A DNA stretch of 64,000 nt from NCBI GenBank assembly GCA_030220185.1, contig JASPKZ010007248.1:1240001-1304000 (forward strand), read 5' to 3'. Positions 31,218 to 44,300 of the stretch are shown one piece after another (position 1 is the first letter of the stretch; every line of letters begins with the position of its first letter). The position numbers were made by a program, and so were the translations under genes. The DNA comes from Diploptera punctata (taxonomy: Eukaryota > Arthropoda > Insecta > Blattodea > Blaberidae). The notes beneath the pieces are model-generated. The model was not told the DNA's origin, made no database searches, and saw only the letters and a program-made list of their open reading frames with translations.

Positions 31218-31285
31218 GTTATCACTCTTCCGAGTGATCCATCAGATACTTATTTTAATATATTACTGCAACAAAAAGAAGGGGG

Positions 31286-31482
31286 ACACGCTGTAGCGCA
31301 GTGGTTTAGGCAATACGCTGAAAGGACGAGGGTTTGAGTCTCGGTGGGATCAGGATTTTTAAACTGACCCAAACCTTATAGTGGAACTGTGGCTCGGAGT
31401 CGACTTAGCCTCTAACCCAGATGTTTGTTCTGGGGGATGCAGGAGTGACAACACGGTTGACACCAAGTACCGATTGTCTAGA
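31286..31482 (+). mobile_element. SINE family C (head and body)
   Basis: Plus-strand copy: gacacgctgtagcgcagtgg, B box near ggtttgagtctcgg, then 'ggatttttaaactgacccaa' and 'ccgattgtctaga'. Its expected 3' tail is replaced by the tandem array that starts at 31483. Confidence 0.85.
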
Positions 31483-32231
31483 TGAAGTTAGTGCCCAAGG
31501 GTCTCGTAAGGCCTATAGTGGAATCATGAAGTTAGTGCCCAAGGGTCTCGTAAGGCCTATAGTGGAATCATGAAGTTAGTGCCCAAGGGTCTCGTAAGGC
31601 CTATAGTGGAATCATGAAGTTAGTGCCCAAGGGTCTCGTAAGGCCTATAGTGGAATCATGAAGTTAGTGCCCAAGGGTCTCGTAAGGCCTATAGTGGAAT
31701 CATGAAGTTAGTGCCCAAGGGTCTCGTAAGGCCTATAGTGGAATCATGAAGTTAGTGCCCAAGGGTCTCGTAAGGCCTATAGTGGAATCATGAAGTTAGT
31801 GCCCAAGGGTCTCGTAAGGCCTATAGTGGAATCATGAAGTTAGTGCCCAAGGGTCTTCGTAAGGCCTATAGTGGAATCATGAAGTTAGTGCCCAAGGGTC
31901 TCGTAAGGCCTATAGTGGAATCATGAAGTTAGTGCCCAAGGGTCTCGTAAGGCCTATAGTGGAATCATGAAGTTAGTGCCCAAGGGTCTCGTAAGGCCTA
32001 TAGTGGAATCATGAAGTTAGTGCCCAAGGGTCTCGTAAGGCCTATAGTGGAATCATGAAGTTAGTGCCCAAGGGTCTCGTAAGGCCTATAGTGGAATCAT
32101 GAAGTTAGTGCCCAAGGGTCTCGTAAGGCCTATAGTGGAATCATGAAGTTAGTGCCCAAGGGTCTCGTAAGGCCTATAGTGGAATCATGAAGTTAGTGCC
32201 CAAGGGTCTCGTAAGGCCTATAGTGGAATCA
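31483..32231 (+). repeat. 44-bp tandem array derived from the SINE family C tail, 17 units
   Basis: Unit: tgaagttagtgcccaagggt, ctcgtaaggcctatagtgga, atca. The 749 bp equal 17 x 44 plus one inserted t (gggtcttcgt, about 31855). Apart from that the units look identical. The unit matches the SINE C 3' end (compare ccaagggcctcctgaggcct at 4691-4710), and the first unit sits where that tail belongs. Confidence 0.95.
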
Positions 32232-32299
32232 CTTTTACTACAACAAGAAGTCGATCGAAGTCAAATTAATCAGCTACGACGGATGGGGACTACGTGCGA

Positions 32300-32394
32300 C
32301 CTCTGCGCTGGATGGATGATCATCTGTTTCTTTGATTAACACATGTGGATGTGAGACCAGTATTCTAGGCCCATAGCGTCGTGGAGTTACCTAT
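32300..32394 (+). mobile_element. SINE family B 3' fragment
   Basis: 'gatgatcatctgtttctttg' and 'acacatgtggatgtgagacc' correspond to the 3' part of the 11.8-kb SINE B. The head is missing. Confidence 0.65.
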
Positions 32395-32439
32395 AAAGTG
32401 AAAAGTTAAATTAAGATAAACAATATATTGAATGTTATT

Positions 32440-32850
32440 ACTTTGAGGGAGGAAAGGTGATTACGAGTATTTGAGAATAAAGCTCTCAGGAACATTTTTG
32501 GACCGAAGAGAGATGAACAGACAGGTGAATGGAGAAGAGTTCATAACAGTGAACTTCATGGTCTTTATAGGAAGCCAGATATAACAAGAACAGTTAAGTC
32601 TCTTAGACTGCGATGGGCAGGGCATGTGGTACGAATGGGGAATGGAAGACATGCATGGAAGCTTCTTGTAGGAAAACCAGAGGGAAAACGCCCGGTTGGT
32701 AGAATGAGGTTGGAGAATAACATTAACTATGATTTGAGAGAAGTATATTATAAAGAGAATGATTGGAAAGCAGGGATGTATGGAGAGCTTATGCCCATGC
32801 AGCCATGGACCTACTGGTTCGATAGAGCCAGTGAGTTAGTTAGTTATCAG
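32440..32850 (+). pseudogene. 5'-truncated RTE-like 3' end
   Basis: Begins with 'actttgagggaggaaaggtg' (TLREER region). The frame 32626-32943 contains GNGRHAWKLLVGKPEGKRPV and NNINYDLREVYY. A small deletion removes part of GRPRMRW (reads GRMRLENN), and another removes ALAQDRD. It ends gatagagccagtgagttagt, i.e. a ttag-type tail. Coding beyond the normal stop position is fortuitous. Confidence 0.85.
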
Positions 32851-32869
32851 ATATGCCTGCACACATACA

Positions 32870-33170
32870 GTAAAAAAAAAGAAGAAAAAAAAGGAATATG
32901 GAAGCGACATGGTGTGTTTGAGAGGAAAATAAACAACAGTTGATGTGTTGGCTTTGCTTTGTATCACGCCTCACTAACTCCATCTATATATGTTCTCACC
33001 CTTGCCTCACCGCGTCTCTAGTCCCGAGGTTCCTGCGTTCATACCCGGCCGGGCTCGATGGTATTTTCTTTATTTATTTTCCTTTAGTTTAATATATCGC
33101 TTTGTAAGTACTTTTGATCACTCCTATACCAATAATGACCTAATTATCATTCTATTTTTAGGGAAGTAAG
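32870..33170. other. Unassigned; tRNA-like words near 33000-33060
   Basis: gcctcaccgcgtctctagtc and gcgttcatacccggccgggc resemble spaced pol III boxes, so this may be a SINE head fragment. Nothing else recognised. Confidence 0.35.
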
Positions 33171-33173
33171 TTG

Positions 33174-33238
33174 AAATTACCAGAGAGGCCTTGGTATCCG
33201 TTGACAACGGCATGTAATAGCTCAACTTACTCCCCTAG
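33174..33238. repeat. Imperfect fold-back
   Basis: gggaagtaagttga... at the left is inverted as ...tcaacttactccc at the right, with a roughly 38-bp interior. Confidence 0.65.
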
Positions 33239-33763
33239 GGATGAAAAGTAATTGACTTAATAATGTAAACATTTTGTGTACTTAATTTTTTATTGAGTAA
33301 TACAATACCATTTTATTGTATCACACTTATTTCTCACTTTGATAATTCAAATTTATAGCGATTGAACAGTTGTTACAAATATTAACATTAACCACAAAAT
33401 TTGGTTGGTTTTCATTAGTACTTTTCTTATTTATTTCAGTATGTTTCTCTAATGTTGAGTAGTGCATTTCTTAAATATTCTGTATACTTTTTCATATCTA
33501 TTTTTCGACTTGCTGGTAATAGAAAATGAACCACAGTATTCGCCGCTTCCTCTACCTCACAATTTATTAATCATATCTGTAATTAATATGTGGTCTGAAA
33601 CTGTTATTTAAAATGGCTGCCACTAAATCAGACAACAATAAACAATTGCAGTTGTTTTATCAACATTCCCTTGCTATCAAACAATATAACTCTTCGAACC
33701 AAGATATAAATTCACACGAAATATAAAAATTAAACATAATTATCAGTACAGGAGTGAACAAAA
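33239..33763. other. No recognised feature
   Basis: AT-rich, no motif-bearing frame. Confidence 0.45.
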
Positions 33764-33892
33764 TTACATACGCAATTCGGGACGTAAGTACATTACTAGT
33801 CTCCAACTTATTTGCTAGTCCTCGCTAAAGTTCGGGCTTAAACACGTCATCGGCTAGTAATGTACTACTTACTTCCCTTGTTGCGTACATAA
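33764..33892. repeat. Fold-back with ~35-bp arms
   Basis: gtacattactag (33788-33799) and ctagtaatgtac (33854-33865) are exact inverted arms. Pairing continues outward through gggacgtaag / cttacttccc and tacgcaa / ttgcgta. It adjoins the start of repeat R2 copy B. Confidence 0.8.
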
Positions 33893-34356
33893 CTTTTTTG
33901 CGCGATAGTGTGTTTTGTCGTTCTTACAGCAATGACAACCATGATTGAAAGTTAAATTTCCTACATTTCGGGGTTGACAACCTAAATAATTATACTGTAA
34001 TATTACATATTACAAACCTCGTGCGGAAATAAAACCACTGCCCTTTATGTATACTACGTACAATATATATACAAAATATATCCAAAAGTAGTGTTAATAT
34101 ACATTATACGAAACAAAATCACTGTATTTTAAATGAACTGAACTTTATTAGAAACAATATAAAACAATAAATACGTACTTGCCGCCATTTTATGACTGAT
34201 TGATGTCACGGCCTGCTGTAGTCTCAACTAATAATTATTGTCCACACAGTTAACGTTAGTCAGTTGTTTATAATGAACGCAAATATTTCCAACAAAGGTG
34301 TTATTATTTTACTATTATTTATTTTCTTGAAAACACCATCGCTCAAAAATAATATA

Positions 34357-35255
34357 CGAGGGTGAATCAAATATAAACCGGAATTATTGTTTACAATTTT
34401 ATTGCATTAACAAAAAAATACAAAACCACCACTTCATTTTTCTACATAGTATCCTGCATTTCCAACACACTTTTGCCATCGAGTTGGCAACTTTTTGATG
34501 CCGTCCTTGAAGAATGAGGGATGACGTGTAGTCAGCCAGTTGCGCACGAACTCCTTTACCGCTGCATTGTCACCAAACCACCTTCCTCCCAGGTCTTCTT
34601 TCAGTGGCCCAAACAAATGGTAGCCACAGGGTGACAAATCTGGACTGTAAGGAGAATGTTCCAGAGGTGTCCAATGCATTTTTGTCAGTTTTTCTTGTGT
34701 CAACCGAGCAGTGTGTGGCCTTGCATTGTCATGCAGCACAATCACATTTGCATCGGTTTCCGGCGGCGCTTGTTGCGATATGCTGCTTTTGTCTCGTCCA
34801 AAAGCCGGCAGTAGTAGTCTGCATTCACTGTTCGTCGTTCATGAAGGAAATCCACCAGCAAAACTCCTTCAGAGTGATGCTTGTTCGTTGCCGTCTTTGG
34901 TGGGGCTCATTTTCCACTGAATCCCGGCCCGCTAAAATTGTTTTTGCGCCAATCATACACCTGCGTCTTCGAAAGGGTTGCTTCCCCGAACTGCGCATGG
35001 AGCCTTCTCAAAATTTCAGAAGGTTTAGTGCCTTCTTTTGCCAAAAACTTAATAATAATAATGCGTTGCGCAACAGACGTGTGTACCTCTTGCTGGCTCA
35101 TGGCGTACTGAAGCAAGCGACCGCTCTTCGGAGTGCGACACATCAAGATCCCTACTCCAGACACCCCCACCAACTTCCCCTCCAAACCTCAACCTTTGCA
35201 GTTCGCTACCAGAGCCTCCAGATACAAATTCCGGTTTATATTTGATCCACCCTCG
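34357..35255 (-). mobile_element. Internally deleted mariner element with TA target duplication
   Basis: Inverted ends cgagggtgaatcaaatataa and, at the right in reverse complement, cgagggtggatcaaatataa. TA borders both ends (34355-34356 and 35256-35257). The interior on the minus strand holds N- and C-terminal parts of a mariner transposase with the middle missing. 899 bp compared with about 1.3 kb for typical mariners. Confidence 0.9.
34434..35113 (-). pseudogene. Mariner transposase (deleted)
   Basis: The N-terminal part begins MSQQEVHTSVAQRIIIIKFL (about 35111) and continues LRRLHAQFGEATLSKTQVYD, the mariner helix-turn-helix with the SKTQVYDW hallmark. After two frame breaks there is a short LLVDFLHERRTVNADYYCRL. 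The C-terminal part is VLHDNARPHTARLTQEKL, then YSPDLSPCGYHLFGPLKEDL, the second and third acidic blocks. The region that should carry the first catalytic Asp, between the HTH and LLVDFL, is deleted. The protein cannot be catalytic, though the inverted ends could still be mobilised in trans. Confidence 0.85.
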
Positions 35256-35370
35256 TACAACTCACGTTTGTCAAGTGTTTCATAGCATCTCGGAAATTAA
35301 AAATCTCACTTGTGTAAAAACCACTTCCCAATCTCGCATTGTGATTTACTGTTAACTATCACCCGGGTTT

Positions 35371-35830
35371 TTGCAGGAGAAGCTCTGATCACATACTGGT
35401 GGTGCCTCAGCTCATCGGACACGAGAAATGTTCAACTGGAATGAGCATAGTGGTACTTTCAGGGTGAAATGACTCGCTCATTCGCACAATTTTATGCTCG
35501 TTCGAAAATAATTTCTATCAGTTGTTACCATCGTCTGGACTTGAATAGTGTCCGTGATCTTACTTGTATTAAAATTTGTTTCCTAAGAATTTCTAGAATA
35601 CATATTGTCGGTTGTTGGCGGAGGTTCATCTTCACGTAAATAATCAACACAGGGGATCGTGTAATGCTTCAAAATACCTTTATTTGATTCTACAAACTTT
35701 CAGTAACAGTTCACTCACAATTTACACTAATAATTAATCTTGATTAAAAGTTTATTTAGTACGCAATTATTTTACAGTCTCGAACGAATCCACTCGCTAC
35801 AATCTGCTCTCTCTCTCACTTCACTTTATC
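35371..35830. other. No recognised feature
   Basis: No motif or shared repeat recognised. Confidence 0.45.
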
Positions 35831-36415
35831 ATAAGTAATGCCACGAGTGATTTCCAATTTATCTAGAGGATTTGGAAATCAAGAGTGGCATTTGTTAGGA
35901 CTATTTATCGAATAAAATTAAGCTGTTTACTAACAAATCATTGTTTAACTCTAATTATTTTAAAATATTTATATATTTAATGTAAACGGCGATGTTTGAA
36001 AACAAATCAGAAATGTGAGGTTATGTTCATTCACTGCTGCTTGATCATATTATTTAATGCCAAATAAGATCGCAGTGTTGTAAGAGTACACCCAAGTGGA
36101 GATAATGAAACACATCAAACTATATATCATATTCAACATTACGGGTTATTCATTTTTTTAGTAAACAACTCAGTAAAATCAAGGAATCTTTTCATTATTT
36201 GCTATATTCAATATATTTGTTGGAGAAAAATAATGCTTTGACCTGTTCAGAACATTAAAAAGGAGGAGCTTTCTTTATCACAAAAGCAGGAGCTGATAAA
36301 GAGAAATCGACAAAGAGCGAGGTGAAACACGACTGTCATTGGTTGTAAAACAACATTAATTGAAACGTGATTGGTTATTTACTAGCATTTGTGGCATGAG
36401 TTAAATAGTCGCTGC
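35831..36415 (-). repeat. Dispersed non-coding repeat R1 (copy 2, inverted)
   Basis: Inverted relative to 11283-12480, with matching words including 'aaatgccactc' and 'gatgtgtttca...ccact...ggtgtac'. It begins with a hairpin whose 21-bp arms (35837-35857 and 35872-35892) mispair at about two positions. Confidence 0.6.
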
Positions 36416-37265
<850 letters not shown>

Positions 37266-37712
37266 TTTTTTTTGTCATGGTTATTTTCGGTGGGATCCAT
37301 GAAGATCTGTTACATTTTGTTAAAAATCTTTTCATTCGAACAAGTTCAGTAGCTACATTGGTCGTACGTAATGTTTAGTTTGTTGCTGTAAAGTTTGTAA
37401 CTTGTTGAAAGTGATGTTTCCCACGTCACGCGGAACAATGTTCTTTTGTTTAACGTTCATGTTTTAATTACAAATCTGGGAAGTGAATGAATCAATTAGG
37501 GTGAGGAGAGGTAAGTGCGTACGCTACATCAAATACAAGCTTATTATTATACACACTCACCGGTTAAACGCCATTTTCAAGCAAAAATTGACACATTAAT
37601 TCTTAATATTGGGGTTCTATGCGATGTGCCCATCTACATAATTTCAAATAAACTTCCCCGCCTAAAAAAAAAACGTAAAAATTATTGAAGCAATGTGTGA
37701 ATAATTCCTGAA

Positions 37713-37715
<3 letters not shown>
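37266..37715. other. No recognised feature
   Basis: No gene or repeat recognised. Confidence 0.45.

Positions 37716-37768
<53 letters not shown>
37716..37768 (+). repeat. (TA)n microsatellite
   Basis: About 25 TA units ending at the start of a family A SINE. Confidence 0.95.
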
Positions 37769-37773
<5 letters not shown>

Positions 37774-37777
37774 AACA

Positions 37778-38165
37778 GTCCACCGCTGTAGTCTCGAGGT
37801 AGTGTGCTGCTTTGTCACGCAGCGGGCCCCGATTTCGATCCCCGGTCGGGACAATTTCTTGGGTGAGGTTTTTTCGGGGTTTTTCCTCACCTGTTAGATA
37901 AATGTGAGGAAACTTTAAGGCCCAAATGATCTCCGAACACCATCTGGCCATCATTATCATCAATATCGTATTCGCCTAATTAGCTTAAGTTTAGTTTAAG
38001 GCCTCTCCTGGCGCATCATTACCATAATCAACTCTCATATCATCGCGGCAGCGTAACCCCGCCTTCTAGGCGCCCCAATCTCAGATATTGGTTACAAATA
38101 CGCCATGCCAGGAGATAACATCAGAAATGTCGAAATAACAACCTGGGGCATTGAAAAAAATAAAA
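37778..38165 (+). mobile_element. SINE family A, most complete copy
   Basis: Head gtccaccgctgtagtctcga, B box ttcgatccccgg, then 'ttttcctcacctgttagata', 'aaggcctctcctggcgcatc', 'cgtaaccccgccttctaggc' and a 3' end near 'acaacctggggcattgaaaa'. At about 385 bp it unites the 5' and 3' halves seen separately elsewhere. Confidence 0.88.
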
Positions 38166-38368
38166 TAAATGTGTCTCTAAAGTCACTGTCATTTCAATGA
38201 AGAAAGGCAATGGTTGAAGATCAATGTTACTGTGAAGTTTTACACATATCCGTCTGTCTTTCTACATGACCACATCTAGGTGAAAACACATATTGTATCT
38301 TTCAGCTGTGAAACGAAACATAGATCTTAACATTTAAATCCTAAAAAAGCCTGCTGCTTCTGTGATAA
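38166..38368. other. No recognised feature
   Basis: Unique-looking flank of the satellite array. Confidence 0.4.
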
Positions 38369-41300
38369 GACTCCATAAATCAAGCAGACGTGATAAACTG
38401 ATAAGGGCATTTTTGTAGAGTGAAAGATACGATTCCACGAATCAAGCAGAACTGATAAACTGATAAGGACATTTTCGTAGAGTGAAAGATACGATTCCAT
38501 AAATCAAGCAGATGTGGTAAACTGATAAGGACATTTTCGTAGAGTGAAAAAAACGATTCCATAAATCAAGCAGATCTGATAAACTGATAAGGATGTGTTA
38601 GTAGAGTGAAAAATACGATTCCATAAATCAAGCAGGTGTGGTAAACTGATAAGGACATTTTCGTAGAGTGAAAGATACGATTCCATAAATCAAGCAGGTG
38701 TGGTAAACTGATAATGACATGTTCGTAGAGTGAAAGATACGATTCCATAAATCAAGCAGACGTGATAAACTGATAAGGACATTTTCGTAGAGTGAAATAT
38801 ACGATTCCATAAATCAAGCAGGTGTGGTAAACTGATAAGGACATGTTCGTAGAGTGAAAGATACGATTCCATAAATCAAGCAGATGTAATAAACTGATAA
38901 GGACATTTTCGTAGAGTGAAAGATACGATTCCATAAATCAAGCAGATGTGGTAAACTGATAAGGACATTTCCGTAGAGTGAAAGATACGATTCCATAAAT
39001 CAAGCAGATGTGATAAACTGATAAGGACATTTCCGTAGAGTGAAAGATACGATTCCATAAATCAAGCAGATGTGGTAAACTGATAAGGACATTTCCGTAG
39101 AGTGAAAGATACGATTCCATAAATCAAGCAGATGTGATAATCTGATAAGGGCATTTTCGTAGAGTGAAAGATACGATTCCATAAATCAAGCAGACGTGAT
39201 AAACTGATAAGGACATTTTCGTAGAGTGAAAGATACGATTCCATAAATCAAGCAGATGTGATAAACTGATAAGGACATTTTCGTAGAGTGAAAGATACGA
39301 TTCCATAAATCAAGCAGATGTGATGAACTGATAAGGACATGTTCGTAGAGTGAAAGATACGATTCCATAAATCAAGCAGATGTGATAAACTGATAAGGAC
39401 ATTTTCGTAGAGTGAAAGATACGATTCCATAAATCAAGCAGATGTGGTAAACTGTTAAGGACATTTTCGTAGAGTGAAAGATACGATTCCATAAATCAAG
39501 CAGATGTGATAAACTGATAAGGACATTTTCGTAGAGTGAAAGATACGATTCCATAAATCAAGCAGATGTGGTAAACTGTTAAGGACATTTTCGTAGAGTG
39601 AAAGATACGATTTCATAAATCAAGCAGATGTGATAAACTGATAAGGACCTTTTCGTAGAGTGAAAGATACGATTCCATAAATCAAGCAGATGTGATAAAC
39701 TGATAAGGACATTTCCGTAGAGTGAAAGATACGATTCCATAAATCAAGCAGATGTGATGAACTGATAAGGGCATGTTCGTAGAGTGAAAGATACGATTCC
39801 ATAAATCAAGCAGATGTGATAAACTGATAAGGACATTTTCGTAGAGTGAAAGATACGATTCCATAAATCAAGCAGATGTGGTAAACTGTTAAGGACATTT
39901 TCGTAGAGTGAAAGATACGATTCCATAAATCAGGCAGATGTGATAAACTGATAAGGACATTTTCGTAAAGTGAAAGATACGATTCCATAAATCAAGCAGA
40001 TGTGGTAAACTGTTAAGGACATTTTCGTAGAGTGAAAGATACGATTTCATAAATCAAGCAGATGTGATAAACTGATAAGGAACTTTTCGTAGAATGAAAG
40101 ATACGATTCCATAAATCAAGCAGATGTGATAAACTGATAAGGACCTTTTCGTAGAGTGAAAGATACGATTCCATAAATCAAGCAGATGTGGTAAACTGAT
40201 AAGGACATTTCCGTAGAGTGAAAGATACGATTCCATAAATCAAGCAGATGTGATTAACTGATAAGCACCTTTTCGTAGAGTGAAAGATACGATTCCATAA
40301 ATCAAGCAGATGTGATGAACTGATAAGGACATGTTCGTAGAGTGAAAGATACGATTCCATAAATCAAGCAGATGTGATAAACTGATAAGGACCTTTTCGT
40401 AGAGTGATGAAAGATACGATTCCATAAATCAAGCAGATGTGATAAACTGATAAGGACCTTTTCGTAGAGTGAAAGATACGATTCCATAAATCAAGCAGAT
40501 GTGATAAACTGATAAGGACCTTTTCGTAGAGTGAAAGATACGATTTCATAAATCAAGCAGATGTGATAAACTGATAAGGACCTTTTCGTAGAGTGAAAGA
40601 TACGATTCCATAAATCAAGCAGATGTGTATAAACTGATAAGCACCCTTTTCGTAGTAGTGAAAGATACGATTCCATAAATCAAGCAGATGTGATGAACTG
40701 ATAAGGACATGTTCGTAGAGTGAAAGATACGATTCCACAAATCAAGCAGATGTGATAAACTGATAAAGGACCTTTTCGTAGAGTGAGAGTAAGATACGAT
40801 TCCATAAATCAAGCAGATGTGATAAACTGATAAGGACCTTTTCGTAGAGTGAAAGATACGATTCCATAAATCAAGCAGATGTGATGAACTGATAAGGACA
40901 TGCTCGTAGAGTGAAAGATATGATTCCATAAATCAAGCAGATGTGATAAACTGATAAGGACCTTTTCGTAGAGTGAAAAATACGATTCCATAAATCAAGC
41001 AGATGTGATAAACTGATAAGGACCTTTTCATAGAGTGAAAGATACGATTCCATAAATCAAGCAGATGTGATAAACTGTTAAGGACCTTTTCGTAGAGTGA
41101 AAGATACGATTCCATAAATCAAGCAGATGTGATAAACTGATAAGGACCTTTTCGTAGAGTGAAAGATACGATTCCATAAATCAAGCAGATGTGATGAACT
41201 GATAAGGACATGTTCGTAGAGTGAAAGATACGATTCCATAAATCAAGCAGATTGTGATAAACTGATAAGGACCTTTTCGTAGAGTGAAAGATACGATTCC

Positions 41301-44300
41301 ATAAATCAAGCAGATGTGATGAACTGATAAGGACATGTTCGTAGAGTGAAAGATACGATTCCATAAATCAAGCAGATGTGATAAACTGATAAGGACCTTT
41401 TCGTAGAGTGAAAGATACGATTCCATAAATCAAGCAGATGTGATGAACTGATAAGGACATGTTCGTAGAGTGAAAGATACGATTCCATAAATCAAGCAGA
41501 TGTGATAAACTGATAAGGACCTTTTCGTAGAGTGAAAGATACGATTCCATAAATCAAGCAGATGTGATAAACTGATAAGGACCTTTTCGTAGAGTGAAAG
41601 ATACGATTCCATAAATCAAGCAGATGTGATAAACTGATAAGGACCTTTTCGTAGAGTGAAAGATGCGATTCCATAAATCAAGCAGATGTGATGAACTGAT
41701 AAGGACATGTTCGTAGAGTGAAAGATACGATTCCATAAATCAAGCAGATGTGATAAACTGATAAGGACCTGTTTGTAGAGTGAAAGATACGATTCCATAA
41801 ATCAAGCAGATGTGATAAACTGATAAGGACCTTTTCGTAGAGTGAAAGATACGATTCCATAAATCAAGCAGATGTGATAAACTGATAAGGAACTTTTCGT
41901 AGAGTGAAAGATACGATTCCATAAATCGAGCAGATGTGATGAACTGATAAGGACCTTTTCGTAGAGTGAAAGATACGATTCCATAAATCAAGCAGATGTG
42001 ATAAACTGATAAGGACCTTTTCGTAGAGTGAAAGATACGATTCCATAAATCAAGCAGATGTGATGAACTGATAAGGACATGTTCGTAGAGTGAAAGATAC
42101 GATTCCATAAATCAAGCAGACGTGATAAACTGATAAGGACCTTTTCGTAGAGTGAAAGATACGATTCCATAAATCAAGCAGATGTGATAAACTGATAAGG
42201 ACCTTTTCGTAGAGTGAAAGATACGATTCCATAAATCAAGCAGATGTGATAAACTGATAAGGACCCTTTTCGTAGAGTGAAAGATACGATTCCATAAATC
42301 AAGCAGATGTGATAAACTGATAAGGACCTTTTCGTAGAGTGAAAGATACGATTCCATAAATCAAGCAGATGTGATGAACTGATAAGGACATGTTCGTAGA
42401 GTGAATGATACGATTCCATAAATCAAGCAGATGTGATAAACTGATAAGGACCTTTTCGTAGAGTGAAAGATACGATTCCATAAATCAAGCAGATGTGGTA
42501 AACTGTTAAGGACATTTTCGTAGAGTGAAAGATACGATTCCATAAATCAAGCAGATGTGATAAACTGATAAGGACCTTTTCGTAGAGTGAAAGATACGAT
42601 TCCATAAATCAAGCAGATGTGGTAAACTGATAAGGACCTTTTTGTAAAGTGAAAGATACGATTCCATAAATCAAGCAGATGTGATAAACTGTTAAGGACA
42701 TTTTCGTAGAGTGAAAGATACGATTCCATAAATCAAGCAGATGTAATGAACTGATAAGGACATGTTCGTAGAGTGAAAGATACGATTCCATGAATCAAGC
42801 AGATATGATAAACTGATAAGGACCTTTTCGTAGAGTGAAATATACGATTCCATAAATCAAGCAGATGTGGTAAACTGTTAAGGACATTTTCGTAGATTGA
42901 AAGATACGATTCCATGATTCAAGCAGTTGTGATAAACTGATGAGGACCTTTTCGTAGAGTGAAAGATACGATTCCATAAATCAAGCAGATGTGATAAACT
43001 GATAAGGACATTTTCGTAGAGTGAAAGATACGATTCCATAAATCAAGCAGATGTGATAAACTGATAAGGACATTTTCGTAGAGTGAAAGATACGATTCCA
43101 TAAATCAAGCAGATGTGGTAAACTGTTAAGGACATTTTCGTAGATTGAAAGATACGATTCCATGAATCAAGCAGTTGTGATAAACTGATAAGGACATTTT
43201 CGTAGAGTGAAAGATTGGATTCCATGAATCAAGCAGATGTGATAAACTGATAAGGACATGATCGTAGAGTGAAAGATACGATTCCATAAATCAAGCAGAT
43301 GTGATAAACTGATAAGGACCTTTCCGTAGAGTGAAAGATACGATTCCATAAATAAAGCAGATGTGGTAAACTGTTAAGGACATTTTCGTAGAGTGAAACG
43401 ATACGATTCCATAAATCAAGCAGATGTGATGAAACTGATAAGGACATTTTTCGTAGAGTGGAAGATACGATTCCATAAATCAAGCAGATGTGATAAACTG
43501 ATAAGGACTCTTTTCGTAGAGTGAAAGATACGATTCCATAAATCAAGCAGATGTGATAAACTGATAAGGACATTTTCGTAGAGTGAAAGATACGATTCCA
43601 TAAATCAAGCAGATGTGATGAACTGATAAGGACCTGTTCGTAGAGTGAAAGATACGATTCCATAAATCAAGCAGATGTGATAAACTGATAAGGACCTTTT
43701 CGTAGAGTGAAAGATACGATTCCATAAATCAAGCAGATGTGATAAACTGATAAGGACCTTTTCGTAGAGTGAAAGATACGATTCCATAAATCAAGCAGAT
43801 GTGATGAACTGATAAGGACCTTTTCGTAGAGTGAAGATACGATTCCATAATCAAGCAGATGTGGTAAACTGATAAGGACCTTTTCGTAGATTGAAAGATA
43901 CGATTCCATAAATCAAGCAGTTGTGATAAACTGATAAGGACCTTTTCGTAGAGTGAAAGATACGATTCCATAAATCAAGCAGATGTGATAAACTGATAAG
44001 GACCCTTTTCGTAGAGTGAAAGATACGATTTCCATAAATCAAGCAGATGTGATAAACTGATAAGGACTTTTTCGTAGAGTGAAAGATACGATTCCATAAA
44101 TCAAGCAGATGTGATGAACTGATAAGGACATTTCGTAGAGTGAATGATACGATTCCATAAATCAAGCAGATATGTGATAAACTGATAAGGACCGTTTCGT
44201 AGAGTGAAAAGATACGATTCCATAAATCAAGCAGATGTGGATAAACTGATAAGGACATTTTCGTAGAGTGAAAGATACGATTCCATAAATCAAGCAGATG

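Larger units (their letters stand above)
33893..35370 (+). repeat. Dispersed non-coding repeat R2, copy B
   Basis: Same sequence as 15740-19390 without the SINE and the large mariner-type insertion, but with its own deleted mariner (34357-35255). It shows the empty site for the 15.8-kb SINE ('cctacatttcggggttgaca'). No coding frame outside the mariner. Confidence 0.7.

Noticed and set aside
34604..35245. Plus-strand 213-codon frame
   Set aside because: Antisense shadow of the mariner transposase; no independent homology.
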